Virus record (IMG/VR): IMGVR_UViG_3300032561_000050
Location: 1 to 40,793 of that record
DNA: 40,793 nt
Source of the DNA: a virus
Direction: 5' to 3' (one strand)
Within the stretch, counting starts at the first letter, position 1. Each line of letters begins with the position of its first letter. The translations under genes and the position numbers were made by a program. Positions 1 through 8,244 of this stretch are shown piece after piece. Below the pieces are notes generated by a model. That model was not told where the DNA came from and made no database searches. It saw only the letters and a program-made list of their open reading frames with translations.

Positions 1-14
1 GTCGTGTAGCGCGG

Positions 15-58
15 CGGCCGATTTTGGACAGATCGGCGGTCGAATTTGGACAAGGTGA
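15..58 (+). repeat. Candidate transposase-binding repeats R1 and R2 at the late (attR-like) end
   Basis: Two tandem copies lie exactly 22 bp apart: cggccgattttggacag at 15-31 and cggtcgaatttggacaa at 37-53, with 3 mismatches in 17. Adjacent 22-bp transposase sites are the known arrangement of the Mu right end. The same TTTTNGAC core recurs in inverted orientation at the other edge of the window. A GATC site (31-34) lies inside the first copy. The exact phage terminus (TG) is not resolved; a TG occurs at 5-6. Confidence 0.5.
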
Positions 59-64
59 ACCCGT

Positions 65-889
65 TCATCTAGCCCCATTCCCGCCTCCGATGATGATCAC
101 TTCCCGAGCCGCCTTCACCCGGCCGCGACCGCCGGCCGTGTAGCTGGTGGTGACCTCCCTAATCTCGCAGCCGGCAAACGCCTCGCGGACCTCAGGGCAG
201 TCGATATTAGAGGCGATGAAGCGGCCTTGAACGCCCTTTAGCACCGTCGCCAAGCGCACCAGAGCGGCCGGCTGAAACATCCCTTTGCCGTAATAGCCTT
301 CCGAGCCGGCATAGGGAGGGTCCACATAAAACAATGTGTACGGCCGGTCGTAGCGGCGAATGAACGCCTCGAAATCCAGGCATTCCAGCACCACCCCTGC
401 CAGCCGCTCATGCAGCTCGGCGAGGCGTTGCACCAGCAACGTCACGTTGAATCGGCCGCCGCGCCTCGGATCAACGCCGAAGGTGCGCGCCGCGACCTTG
501 CCGCCATAGGCAGTGGCCTGCAGATAGAGGAAGCGGGCGCTCCGCTCAAGATCGGTCAGGGTGTCGGGATCGACCTTGCACAGGCGCTGGAATTCGGCCC
601 GGCTGGTGATCTGGAACTTCAGCACGTCCATCATCTGGGGGAAGTGCCGCTGGAGGATGCGGAAGAACACCGCCACGTCGCGGCTGGCGTCGTTGATCAC
701 CTCGGAGCGCGGCACCCTGGTGCGGCGGAAGAAGATCCCGCCCATGCCCGCGAACGGCTCGGCGTAGCAGCCATGGGGAATCGACTGGATCAGCGGCACG
801 ATGGTGGACGCCAGGTTGCGTTTGCCGCCGATGTAGCCGACGGCGGGGTCAACCTGAAGCACTGAGCGATGATCGAGATTGATGGTCAT
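65..889 (-). CDS. dam: Phage DNA adenine methyltransferase (Dam/D12 class)
   Basis: 274 aa. It transfers a methyl group from S-adenosylmethionine to N6 of adenine in DNA, probably GATC, which is inferred from the family only. The N-terminal GGK (21-23), the AdoMet-binding PFAGMGG (45-51) and the catalytic DPPY (190-193) are all visible in D12-class order. The start ATG at 889 shares bases with the TGA of the upstream com-like gene (ATGA overlap), which indicates translational coupling. In Mu this slot holds mom, whose translation needs Com; here an adenine methylase takes its place, probably to protect phage DNA from host restriction. The reading frame stays open far upstream of 889, but that part is antisense to other coding sequence and has no family features. 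Confidence 0.9.
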   Translation of the reverse strand: MTINLDHRSVLQVDPAVGYIGGKRNLASTIVPLIQSIPHGCYAEPFAGMGGIFFRRTRVPRSEVINDASRDVAVFFRILQRHFPQMMDVLKFQITSRAEFQRLCKVDPDTLTDLERSARFLYLQATAYGGKVAARTFGVDPRRGGRFNVTLLVQRLAELHERLAGVVLECLDFEAFIRRYDRPYTLFYVDPPYAGSEGYYGKGMFQPAALVRLATVLKGVQGRFIASNIDCPEVREAFAGCEIREVTTSYTAGGRGRVKAAREVIIIGGGNGAR

Positions 890-1050
890 GAGCCTTGATC
901 CTGTGGCCCTGTGTCGGGCTCGGGCGCGGGGCTCATGGCCCTCTGGATTTGATTGATCGCCCCACAGCGGGGGCACTTGATGGAAAGGCGGCCGACGATA
1001 TCGGCCTCGGCCAGCTTGCGCCGGCAGGTTCCGCAAAGGATGGACTCCAT
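886..1050 (-). CDS. com: Com-like zinc-finger translational regulator
   Basis: 54 aa. Two CxxC pairs (CGTC at 6-9 and CPRC at 26-29) form the four-cysteine zinc finger of the Mu Com family, followed by a polar acidic tail. Mu Com binds the mom mRNA and opens its translation start. The overlap of this gene with the methylase start (889) suggests the same job for dam here. ATG at 1050 is chosen because it lies just before the first CxxC; no in-frame ATG/GTG/TTG is evident close upstream. Confidence 0.82.
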   Translation of the reverse strand: MESILCGTCRRKLAEADIVGRLSIKCPRCGAINQIQRAMSPAPEPDTGPQDQGS

Positions 1051-1204
1051 AGGTCTGCATGCCCATAGTTCCCCCGCCCGTGCACCGGGTGCGGGGATGG
1101 CCAGATTGCGGCCGGGTCTGGTACATGCGGGCTGTTCTCCCGTGGCTCTGGGCGTTGGCGCGCCCATCCCCCCGCCGGTCGAGAGCGCAGCGGGGTATTT
1201 GAAA
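1051..1204. other. Non-coding divergent region between com and the HEXXH gene
   Basis: These 154 bases must hold the leader of com-dam (minus strand) and of the plus-strand gene starting at 1205. I looked for the GGACA-WW-TGTCC dyad found upstream of the two other late units and did not find it. No convincing -10/-35 pair was recognised on either strand. Confidence 0.4.
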
Positions 1205-1921
1205 ATGGAACGGCGACACCTCAATCTTCTCCCCGACTTCTGCCGCAACATCATCACCGTTGCCGAAGAGCGGTGCGGCAACGAGATCGAGGTGACGGCG
1301 TATTCTCAGGACACCATTCAGCGCTGCCCGGCCGCCGTGTTGGCTGCTCTTCCCGTCGCCAGCATGAGCCCCACCGACGCTCGCATAGAGGCACCCCCTT
1401 CCGGCATTGACAGGCGCGCTTTGATCCACGAGGTCCTGCACATCCACCGAAATTGGCTGTGTCCTGTCCCGAGAGCGGGCGTGCGAGACCAAAGCGAGAT
1501 TGCCGGGCTGGTTTGGATGATCGAGAACGATATCGAACATCTGGCAATTGTCCCGATGGAAATAACCTTCGCCGCCGATGCCCGCGCCTACTGGGAAAGA
1601 GACCTTCTCCAAAGCGTTTCGACGGCAAGGGGGCCATACGAAGCGATAAGCCTTCAGCGCCACTGGCTATTGCTCCGCCGATTCGGGATCACGGGGCTTC
1701 CGCAGGACGCATGTCATCTTCGCCTCTCGCAGTGTGGCCTCGTCGGTGCTGCGGAAGAACTGGTCGAGCGGATCGAGCTGGCGAACGGGGACAAGCTCCT
1801 CCAATGGCGTGCGGTGGTTCGCCACTTCAATATCAGCCCCGAGGTCCTGCTGTTTAAAACGTTCCTGGTCGGTGACACTGAGGAGATATTTCAGCCCAGT
1901 CTCGACTGGTGGTTCTCCTGA
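1205..1921 (+). CDS. Putative HEXXH-motif protein (metallopeptidase-like moron)
   Basis: 238 aa from the ATG at 1205. HEVLH at residues 75-79, in the context RRALIHEVLHIHRNW, fits the HEXXH zinc-binding motif of gluzincin-type metallopeptidases. A third zinc ligand cannot be assigned; an ENDIEH stretch follows about 30-40 residues later. No signal peptide or membrane segment. The gene runs against the late operon between com-dam and the tail-fibre genes, a usual place for morons. Its last 255 bases overlap an antisense frame (1667-2092). Substrate and role are unknown. The motif could be fortuitous, but the protein-like composition supports a real gene. Confidence 0.55.
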   Translation: MERRHLNLLPDFCRNIITVAEERCGNEIEVTAYSQDTIQRCPAAVLAALPVASMSPTDARIEAPPSGIDRRALIHEVLHIHRNWLCPVPRAGVRDQSEIAGLVWMIENDIEHLAIVPMEITFAADARAYWERDLLQSVSTARGPYEAISLQRHWLLLRRFGITGLPQDACHLRLSQCGLVGAAEELVERIELANGDKLLQWRAVVRHFNISPEVLLFKTFLVGDTEEIFQPSLDWWFS

Positions 1922-2092
1922 CTGGGGGAGGCCGTATGTCGAGACGGAATACCAGCGGTCCTGCGCGGAAGGTAGGTATTCGCTCATATCGTCGTCGTCA
2001 GAGTTCAGCGTCCCCGGAACGTCGATCGAGCGCCCCTCTGTGCCCAGTGAGTCGTCGTACTCGGCATAATCGGCGGCCATCATGGTTTTCAC
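1667..2092 (-). CDS. Small protein downstream of the tail fibre, function unknown
   Basis: 141 aa. The ATG at 2092 overlaps the stop of the tail-fibre gene (ATGA), so it reads as the next gene of the tail-fibre transcript. An acidic N-terminal half (DDDD near residue 37) is followed by a stretch with helix-forming composition. The first residues include ADYAEYDDS, echoing ADYAEYES of the upstream fibre's self-cleavage domain. It could be a fibre-associated or assembly protein. Its 3' half is antisense to the plus-strand HEXXH gene, so one of the two may be overcalled at its end. Confidence 0.5.
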   Translation of the reverse strand: MKTMMAADYAEYDDSLGTEGRSIDVPGTLNSDDDDMSEYLPSAQDRWYSVSTYGLPQSGEPPVETGLKYLLSVTDQERFKQQDLGADIEVANHRTPLEELVPVRQLDPLDQFFRSTDEATLREAKMTCVLRKPRDPESAEQ

Positions 2093-3681
2093 CCCACCTT
2101 GACTTCCATCTCCCAGCGGCCCGAGGTGTCACCGGCATAGGGGCACCGCAGATAGCCGATGGCCTTGATGTACTGGGCCAGCGTCAAATTGTCCTGCGGA
2201 ACGATCTGGCCGGTGATGCCGCCCCTGCCGTCATCGACCGGAACGACGTAATCGCCAGCTGCGCCCCCGGCGCCGACCTGGAGATTGACCGGGACGCGAC
2301 CGCACTTGGCGATGCGACAGACGCTCGCTTCGGCGGCTTCCCAGGTGGCGTTCCAGGCGGCAAGCTGTCCAGGGTAAGCGGCAAGCGCCGCCTGATAGGC
2401 GGCCTCGGCGGTGTTGTAGGCGGCGAGGTTGGTCTGGTAGGTCGCCTCGGCCGCATTGTAGGCCGCCAGCGCCGACGGATAGGACGCTTCCGCCATGTTG
2501 TAAGCGGCAAGCGCGGTCTGATAGGCGCCCTCGGCCGCGCCATAGGCAACCAACGCAGCGAGATAGGACGGGTCGCTGGCGCCATCGGCAGGGACAGTCG
2601 GCGCCACAGGGGCCGACGGTGCGACGGGACCGGACGGCGCGACCGGGGCGGTCGGGGCAATGGGAGCGACCGGTTCCGTCGGCCGCTGGGCGGTAAAGTA
2701 GGTGTCGCCGCCGACATAGCTCGGGTCGGTCGAAACGACAGCGAAGGTCACGGCATTGGCGAACAGGTTGGTCAGCTTGCCGGCGGCGTCGCGGCCGATG
2801 ATCTGGCCAGGCTGGGCCGTGACGCCGCTTTCGAGCGACTCATACTCGGCATAGTCGGCGCCCGTGGCGTTGACGGTTCCCGCCGCATTGAGTGAGCGAT
2901 TAGTCGATGAATTTTTGTTTAGGTAGACGGCACTGTATGCCGAATTGGCGCCATTCCCGAGCGCGAGAACGAAGGCAACTGACGTGTTGGTGGCCGACAG
3001 GTTGTAGAAAAGGGCGAGGTTGGTTCCCTCGGTATTGGTGTTAGCCGCAACTGCAAGGCGCGACCCTCCGGTGTTGGCAGCGACATCAAGGCCGAGGTTG
3101 CCGTTGGCGTCGATGGCGACTAACGTCGGCACACTCGCAACGGCACCCGCTGCCCCAGATGAAGCCGACGACCCCAACGTGAACCCGCCGCTGCTCGACG
3201 CCTCAAGCTGCTGGGCATACCCATTCGCCACATAGCGCCAGTTGGTTCCGTCGAAGTAGAGGTTATTGGCAAATCCGCCGCGCCCACCTGACACGCCATA
3301 AAACGAATTGCCGCCGAAGCAACCGACTTTCCAGCCAGATTGCCAAGAGGGGGCTGCGGCGCCGATGCCTAGGTTAGCTAGCAGCGTATTTGCGCCACTC
3401 GTCATCGAGCCACCATCCGCCAAAGTCGCCAAATTTTGGACGAAGGTGTGGGTGGTCGGGTTGAGCGTCCCAAGTAGCACGTCGTTGGTGCCGTCGAACA
3501 GGTAAACGGGATAGGTCGATCCCGAGGTGCTCATCCACTCCATGCCGGCGACGGCATAGCTCGGCCGGCTCGTTCCGCTGTTCTTGGTGTCGCGGGCATT
3601 GCGATAGTTGTTCAAGTCGGTGGCAAGCTGCGTGCCCGACTCGGTGTTCGGGTTCATGGTGCCGAAATCGGACTGCGACAT
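2089..3681 (-). CDS. Tail fibre protein with C-terminal peptidase-G2-like self-cleavage domain
   Basis: 530 aa. The N-terminal 80 residues (SQSDFGTMNPNT..., SYAVAGMEWM, LFDGTNDVLLGTL) match a widespread phage fibre attachment module. The middle is Gly/Ser/Ala-rich beta material. From about residue 273, GADYAEYES followed by GQIIGRD and FAVVSTDPSYVGGD resembles the intramolecular-chaperone peptidase G2 domain, which trims fibres after trimerisation. Inside this domain sit a Pro/Ala/Val repeat (333-365) and an alanine-rich heptad-like repeat, YxxALAAYNxAEA (about 372-452), likely a flexible stalk plus coiled coil. It is presumably the receptor-binding fibre, attached to the large tip protein encoded just upstream. 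Confidence 0.8.
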   Translation of the reverse strand: MSQSDFGTMNPNTESGTQLATDLNNYRNARDTKNSGTSRPSYAVAGMEWMSTSGSTYPVYLFDGTNDVLLGTLNPTTHTFVQNLATLADGGSMTSGANTLLANLGIGAAAPSWQSGWKVGCFGGNSFYGVSGGRGGFANNLYFDGTNWRYVANGYAQQLEASSSGGFTLGSSASSGAAGAVASVPTLVAIDANGNLGLDVAANTGGSRLAVAANTNTEGTNLALFYNLSATNTSVAFVLALGNGANSAYSAVYLNKNSSTNRSLNAAGTVNATGADYAEYESLESGVTAQPGQIIGRDAAGKLTNLFANAVTFAVVSTDPSYVGGDTYFTAQRPTEPVAPIAPTAPVAPSGPVAPSAPVAPTVPADGASDPSYLAALVAYGAAEGAYQTALAAYNMAEASYPSALAAYNAAEATYQTNLAAYNTAEAAYQAALAAYPGQLAAWNATWEAAEASVCRIAKCGRVPVNLQVGAGGAAGDYVVPVDDGRGGITGQIVPQDNLTLAQYIKAIGYLRCPYAGDTSGRWEMEVKVG

Positions 3682-3690
3682 GATGGACTC

Positions 3691-6600
3691 CTAGTAGGCG
3701 GATGCGAGCCAGTCGAAGGACCGGGCAACGCCTGTCCCCGCTGCGTTGAAGAATTGGACGGTGAAGCCGGTTGAGGACTTGGCCGTCACGGTGAAATAGT
3801 CGCCGGTCGCCATCCCGTTGGCGGTGATGTTCACCGCCGGGGTGACATAGAACGGCGTGGAGAAGGTGACCGCTTGACCGCCAGCCGGAGCCGAGACGTT
3901 GACTGCTGAAAGGGTGCGGCTGGGCAGTTGAAAGCTGACCGCCAAGGCGGTGACCAGAGGCGTGACGCTCGGGTTGTTCGATGTCAGCAGCACGCGGAAT
4001 TGGAACCCTCGCGCCGTGTAGTCACCAACGGTCAGATTTTGCCACGCGCTCCAAGTCGGTGACCCGCTGGTGGCCGTCTGGGTGGTGCGAACCTGCATCA
4101 CCGCCGACCATCCGGCCCCAGTCGCCCCCGCCAGCGTCACTTGCTGGCCAAGTTCGGCCCATCCGGCGAGAACGCTGGTGATGTTGTCTCCGGCCACAGT
4201 CATCGCCGCAGAAAGGCGCGGGGTGAAGACGCTGCCGAGATCAACGGTATTGGCGGCCGAGAAGGTGTAGGTGCCCGAGGGCACGACGCCGTTGACGTTG
4301 TTCTCGGACAAGTAGGGGACGCTGGCGATGTTTCCCCACATCGACATCGACATCAGCGCGCCGCCGAACGTCAGCGACGGCACATCGACTAGGTTCATCC
4401 AATCGGCCAAGGGCGACTGGCTGGCCAGTTGGAGGCCACTCGGGGTCACGTCGCAATTCGACACGGTGCCGGCGAAGGTCGGGCTTTCGGTGATCGTCTC
4501 GACGAAGTTGAGGCCGACCGGGACGATGGTGTTGACCACCAGGGCGGCGTCGGGCGACTGGTAGCCGTCCATATTGGTGGCGCGGATCAGGTAGGTCCCC
4601 GATGCCAACGCCACTGAAACCGACGTACCAGGGGCCGCCACGTTCGGCACCAGATCGGAGGCGCCCGACCACGTTGCCCCAGACGTGAGGGGAGTAAACC
4701 GGATTTCGTAATAAGCCACGTCAATGGCCGGGTTGGCGTCCCAGGTCAGGAAGGCGTTGGCGGCGATTGGGTTGAGGGCGAAGTTGGTGACATCGGGCGG
4801 CAGCGCGTAGGTGTAGCTGGCGTAGGTAGCCACGGACGAATTGCCGCAGGCATCGACCGCCTGGACGCCGACCTGGTGGGTGCCGGGGCTACGCAGGCTC
4901 GCCGAGGCGGTCGCAAGCGAATAGCCGGTGACGCCAGCGGCGATGACCGCACCATCCACGGTAACAATAGACGAGGCCCAATCGACCGGGGACAACGGGT
5001 AGGCCCACGACACTACGTTGGTACCGTCCGCCAAATGGGTAATGGTGACCGACGCTACTGGCGGCAGGGACCGCGTGAAGCTGGTCGAGGTGACGGCCGA
5101 AGTCAGCCCGGCGATGTTGACCGCCTCGACACCGATGGTGTAGGTGCCAATCGGCGCCAGCACCGCCGCGCTGGTGGTGAAGGACGATCCCGAAACGCCG
5201 GCCTCGACCACCGCGCCGTTGACCAGGATGTTGATGCCTGCCAAGTCCATCGGCGCTTCGGTGTAGACCCACGCCACCTTGACGCTGCCATTGGCTTGCA
5301 GCTGGGCCGTCACGCTGTCGATGGCCGGCGGCGTGACCCCCGAGATGAAGTAGGAGGTGGCCGAAACGTCGGACAGCTGCTGCATCCCGCCGCCGAACGA
5401 ATTGAAACTGAGAAGCTTCACCCAGATGGTTTGGCCGATGCGGTCGCGGGTCAAGGTCAGCTTCAGCACCGCGTTGTCGAGGCGGATGAAGGGCGACCCG
5501 GCCAGGTGCTGGCTGGCGGGGACACCATAGGCGCCACGGCGGAGATAGGTCAGCTGGTATTTGCTGGTCGCTGTCAGCGTGGCCGTCTGGTACGCGACGA
5601 ACTCGCCATTCACCCAGCACAGCGTCGATAGCGAATCGGCGTCGGCCCGCGTCCCTGACAGCAGGGTTCCCCGGCTTTGGCTCAAATCCACCGCCAGCGT
5701 GTCGGTGATATCGGGATCGGCCCCGGCCGGGAGCGCTGTCATCAGCGAGCCCATCCGGGCGGCGCCGGTGATCGAGCCGGCCAGGGCGAAGGTGGCGTTG
5801 TCGGTGGAGATCCACACCTGGCAGCCGCCCCAATCGGGACCGCCGCAGGTGCCGATCCACAGTTCCAGGTCGTTGGCCAGGGCATAGGGCGGCTCGATGA
5901 TGATCGGCGCCGCGCTGTCGCCGGGATCGACGCTGTAATTCGGCCCACTGCCCTGGCCGCTGGCGAAGCCATGGGCCGCCGCCGTGCCGCCGCCGGTCAG
6001 GATTTCCTTGAAGGTGATCGCCAGCGAGCAGTCGGACTGCTCGGCGATGTTGGTGACCTTGACATAGCGCGACGACACATTCTGAACCGCCGAAGCGATC
6101 CAGCCCCGGTCGCCAATGTCGATGGCGATATGATCCTCGCCGACGGTGCCCTGCCAAGTATTGGCCGCCGCCGCATCCTGCACCAGCAACTGGGCCGAAA
6201 CCCTAGCGGCGACGCCATTGGCGAACATATGGGCCTGCTTCGACTTGTCGGTCTTGAGCCCGTAGCGCCGTATCGCCGCAACATCCCGGGCCGTCACGGT
6301 CTCCGGGGCGTATTGGTTGGCCCGGTTGAGGTATTCCAGCGTCACCTGGTTGGTCACTGTGTCCGGCCGGGCCCGATTGACCACCAGGGGGTCGGGGGTT
6401 CCGGTGCCCGAGGTGGTAGCGGCGGCGTTGTTGGCCAGCCAGTCGTCGTCGCCCAGGCTGAAGGTGCCGGCCGGCGGGGTGAAGGTGACGCCGTTGGCGG
6501 TGATCGCCTGATCGCATTTCGGGATCAGCGTCAGGGTGTCGGTGATGGCGACATCGGCGTTGGTGTAAGTGGCCAGATCGTCCAGCACCTGGGCCACGGT

Positions 6601-7788
6601 TTGCTGTTCGGAATAGCAGGCGCTGATGCAAAGCCCCGAAGCGATGGTGTAGGCCTGGTAACCCGTCAGGTTGCCGACGCCGGATGCCGGAAACAGTGTG
6701 CCGACGCCCCAGCGGGGATTGGTCAATATCCCAGCAACGAACAGGCTGGGGTCGGCCTCCAGCGGCGCGGAGGCGACCGATCCGTGGTAGAAGCCGTAGA
6801 TCTCGAAATTGTTGTTCGGGCTGTTGGGCGAATCGCCCAGGTCGAAGGCCGAGGCGGCGGCGTAGGCCAGATAGGAGTAGGTCAGGCCCCGGCTCGGCGG
6901 CTCTTGATTGCCCGAGGTGTAGCTGATGGTGATGTCGGTGCCGGCATCGGCGGCGTTGAAGGTGTAGGTCCCGCCAGAGAACAGGTACTGCCCTTGAAGG
7001 GCTGTTGAAGTCGAGGGCGCCCAGGTGATCTCCAGCGCATTTCCGGCGATATCGGGCGAGAAGGTATAAACGCCGGTGGCTAGGTTGACCGAGTACTCGT
7101 AGCCAGACGGCGTGCCGGTGACCGCGTAAAGGTCTTGATCCATGTCGGCGTCGTAGACCCCGCCGTCGGTGGCGATGGCGCTCCCGACCGCGACCTGATA
7201 GGGCGACGAGGTCGGCGCCGGCACCGACAGGGTTTGCTCCGCGCCGCTGGGCGCCACGAAGGCGTCGCCGGTCTGTGCATCGACCACACCGTAATCGACG
7301 ACAGGGGTCCCGGACCAATTGACGGTCACCTGATAGGGCGCCGACGACGGAATGGTGTGCTCTTCTGTCACCGTGGCTTGGCTAGCCAGCCAGGCGAACG
7401 GCGCTTGCGCCTGGGTGCCGTCAAACACCGTCAGCCCCAGCGCCGCCGCGTTGGTTTCGGTCTTGGCCGACCATACGGTGCCGACGCCTGCGATCGGCCC
7501 CTGGCAAAGCCCGAAGGCGAACATCGCCGAGTAGGTATAGCTGGTGGTGCCGCCTCCGCTGTTGCCGCCACCACCGCCCTTGCCACCGCCGCCACCACCA
7601 CCGCCGCCGGACGAATGGGCGGTAGCGACGAAGTTGCCGTAATCGATCAGATTCGGCGAGGCCTTGGCGGTGCCGACCACCACAGAGATGACCTTCCCGT
7701 AGGTCGATGTCTGGACGCTGATTCCGGCCGCCGCCGCCGGCTGCTGGGCCTGCGGTTGCTTGGCCTGGGCGCCGAAAAGACCGGCCAT
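3691..7788 (-). CDS. Large tail-tip / host-specificity protein with FN3-like repeats
   Basis: 1365 aa from the ATG at 7788, chosen because it shares a base with the upstream TAA (TAATG); a start at 7803 is also possible. Near residues 62-85 there is a run of almost only glycine. The N-terminal two thirds resemble the putative phage tail protein family of lambda J/GTA tip type. From roughly residue 830 there are about three fibronectin-III-like repeats (PPAIDSVTA..., PPVASVTI..., PPDVTNFAL...), then a C-terminal beta-rich receptor-type region. It follows the DUF2460, DUF2163 and NlpC/P60 genes in the order seen in gene transfer agents, so it should form the tip that contacts the cell. Confidence 0.82.
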   Translation of the reverse strand: MAGLFGAQAKQPQAQQPAAAAGISVQTSTYGKVISVVVGTAKASPNLIDYGNFVATAHSSGGGGGGGGGKGGGGGNSGGGTTSYTYSAMFAFGLCQGPIAGVGTVWSAKTETNAAALGLTVFDGTQAQAPFAWLASQATVTEEHTIPSSAPYQVTVNWSGTPVVDYGVVDAQTGDAFVAPSGAEQTLSVPAPTSSPYQVAVGSAIATDGGVYDADMDQDLYAVTGTPSGYEYSVNLATGVYTFSPDIAGNALEITWAPSTSTALQGQYLFSGGTYTFNAADAGTDITISYTSGNQEPPSRGLTYSYLAYAAASAFDLGDSPNSPNNNFEIYGFYHGSVASAPLEADPSLFVAGILTNPRWGVGTLFPASGVGNLTGYQAYTIASGLCISACYSEQQTVAQVLDDLATYTNADVAITDTLTLIPKCDQAITANGVTFTPPAGTFSLGDDDWLANNAAATTSGTGTPDPLVVNRARPDTVTNQVTLEYLNRANQYAPETVTARDVAAIRRYGLKTDKSKQAHMFANGVAARVSAQLLVQDAAAANTWQGTVGEDHIAIDIGDRGWIASAVQNVSSRYVKVTNIAEQSDCSLAITFKEILTGGGTAAAHGFASGQGSGPNYSVDPGDSAAPIIIEPPYALANDLELWIGTCGGPDWGGCQVWISTDNATFALAGSITGAARMGSLMTALPAGADPDITDTLAVDLSQSRGTLLSGTRADADSLSTLCWVNGEFVAYQTATLTATSKYQLTYLRRGAYGVPASQHLAGSPFIRLDNAVLKLTLTRDRIGQTIWVKLLSFNSFGGGMQQLSDVSATSYFISGVTPPAIDSVTAQLQANGSVKVAWVYTEAPMDLAGINILVNGAVVEAGVSGSSFTTSAAVLAPIGTYTIGVEAVNIAGLTSAVTSTSFTRSLPPVASVTITHLADGTNVVSWAYPLSPVDWASSIVTVDGAVIAAGVTGYSLATASASLRSPGTHQVGVQAVDACGNSSVATYASYTYALPPDVTNFALNPIAANAFLTWDANPAIDVAYYEIRFTPLTSGATWSGASDLVPNVAAPGTSVSVALASGTYLIRATNMDGYQSPDAALVVNTIVPVGLNFVETITESPTFAGTVSNCDVTPSGLQLASQSPLADWMNLVDVPSLTFGGALMSMSMWGNIASVPYLSENNVNGVVPSGTYTFSAANTVDLGSVFTPRLSAAMTVAGDNITSVLAGWAELGQQVTLAGATGAGWSAVMQVRTTQTATSGSPTWSAWQNLTVGDYTARGFQFRVLLTSNNPSVTPLVTALAVSFQLPSRTLSAVNVSAPAGGQAVTFSTPFYVTPAVNITANGMATGDYFTVTAKSSTGFTVQFFNAAGTGVARSFDWLASAY

Positions 7789-8243
7789 TACCGCGCCCCC
7801 CACAGGGTGAAGAAGCGCGGCTCACGATCCTTCAGCAGCTTCTTGTCAAAGGCGTCGCGCTCGGCGTTGCCCATCACCACGCCCTGGCCGGCGACCGCGT
7901 GGATCACCAGCGGCCAGTCGATGACAACGGCGCCATGGGCGTAGCAGCGGCCGACTCGCCACAGCACGAAATCTCCCGGCTGGGGCGTGGTGGTGATCTC
8001 GCGCGCCAGGCTGACAACGCGGCTGAGATAGCGTTCTTGGTCTCGGTGGAGATGCCACTGGGCCGGATAATCCTCGGGCGCAACCTCGGGGATGACGCCA
8101 GCGGCGGCATAGACGGCAGCGGGAAGATTGGCGCAATCGACGCCGCCGCCCTTGAGGCGCTGGTTGTGGTGGTAGGGTGTCCGCAGCCAGCTATAGGCCT
8201 CGGTCACCACGCGCCGCCGCGCTCTGTGTTCGATCCGCTCCAT
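7788..8243 (-). CDS. NlpC/P60-type tail-associated cell-wall peptidase
   Basis: 151 aa from the ATG at 8243. The upstream gene's TGA ends one base earlier. The catalytic cysteine is C37 in GGGVDCANL, and the histidine is probably H103 in YAHGAVVIDW (H115 is the alternative). The size fits the GTA-type putative peptidase that follows the DUF2163 protein. It is expected to cut peptide cross-links of peptidoglycan during DNA entry, carried in the tail tip. The frame is open further upstream, but those residues lack family resemblance. Confidence 0.85.
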   Translation of the reverse strand: MERIEHRARRRVVTEAYSWLRTPYHHNQRLKGGGVDCANLPAAVYAAAGVIPEVAPEDYPAQWHLHRDQERYLSRVVSLAREITTTPQPGDFVLWRVGRCYAHGAVVIDWPLVIHAVAGQGVVMGNAERDAFDKKLLKDREPRFFTLWGAR

Positions 8244-8244
8244 G

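Noticed and set aside
1051-1204. A third late activator dyad before com (Pmom-like)
   Set aside because: No GGACA-WW-TGTCC or close variant was found in the com leader.
890-1663. Upstream extension of the adenine methylase frame (total 532 codons)
   Set aside because: The extension is Arg/Gly/Pro-rich without family features, overlaps com and the plus-strand HEXXH gene, and the methylase motif order starts after the ATG at 889 that is coupled to com.
5677-7008. Long plus-strand frame opposite the tail-tip gene
   Set aside because: Gly/Arg/Asp-rich shadow of the minus-strand gene; no start signals and no recognisable domain.
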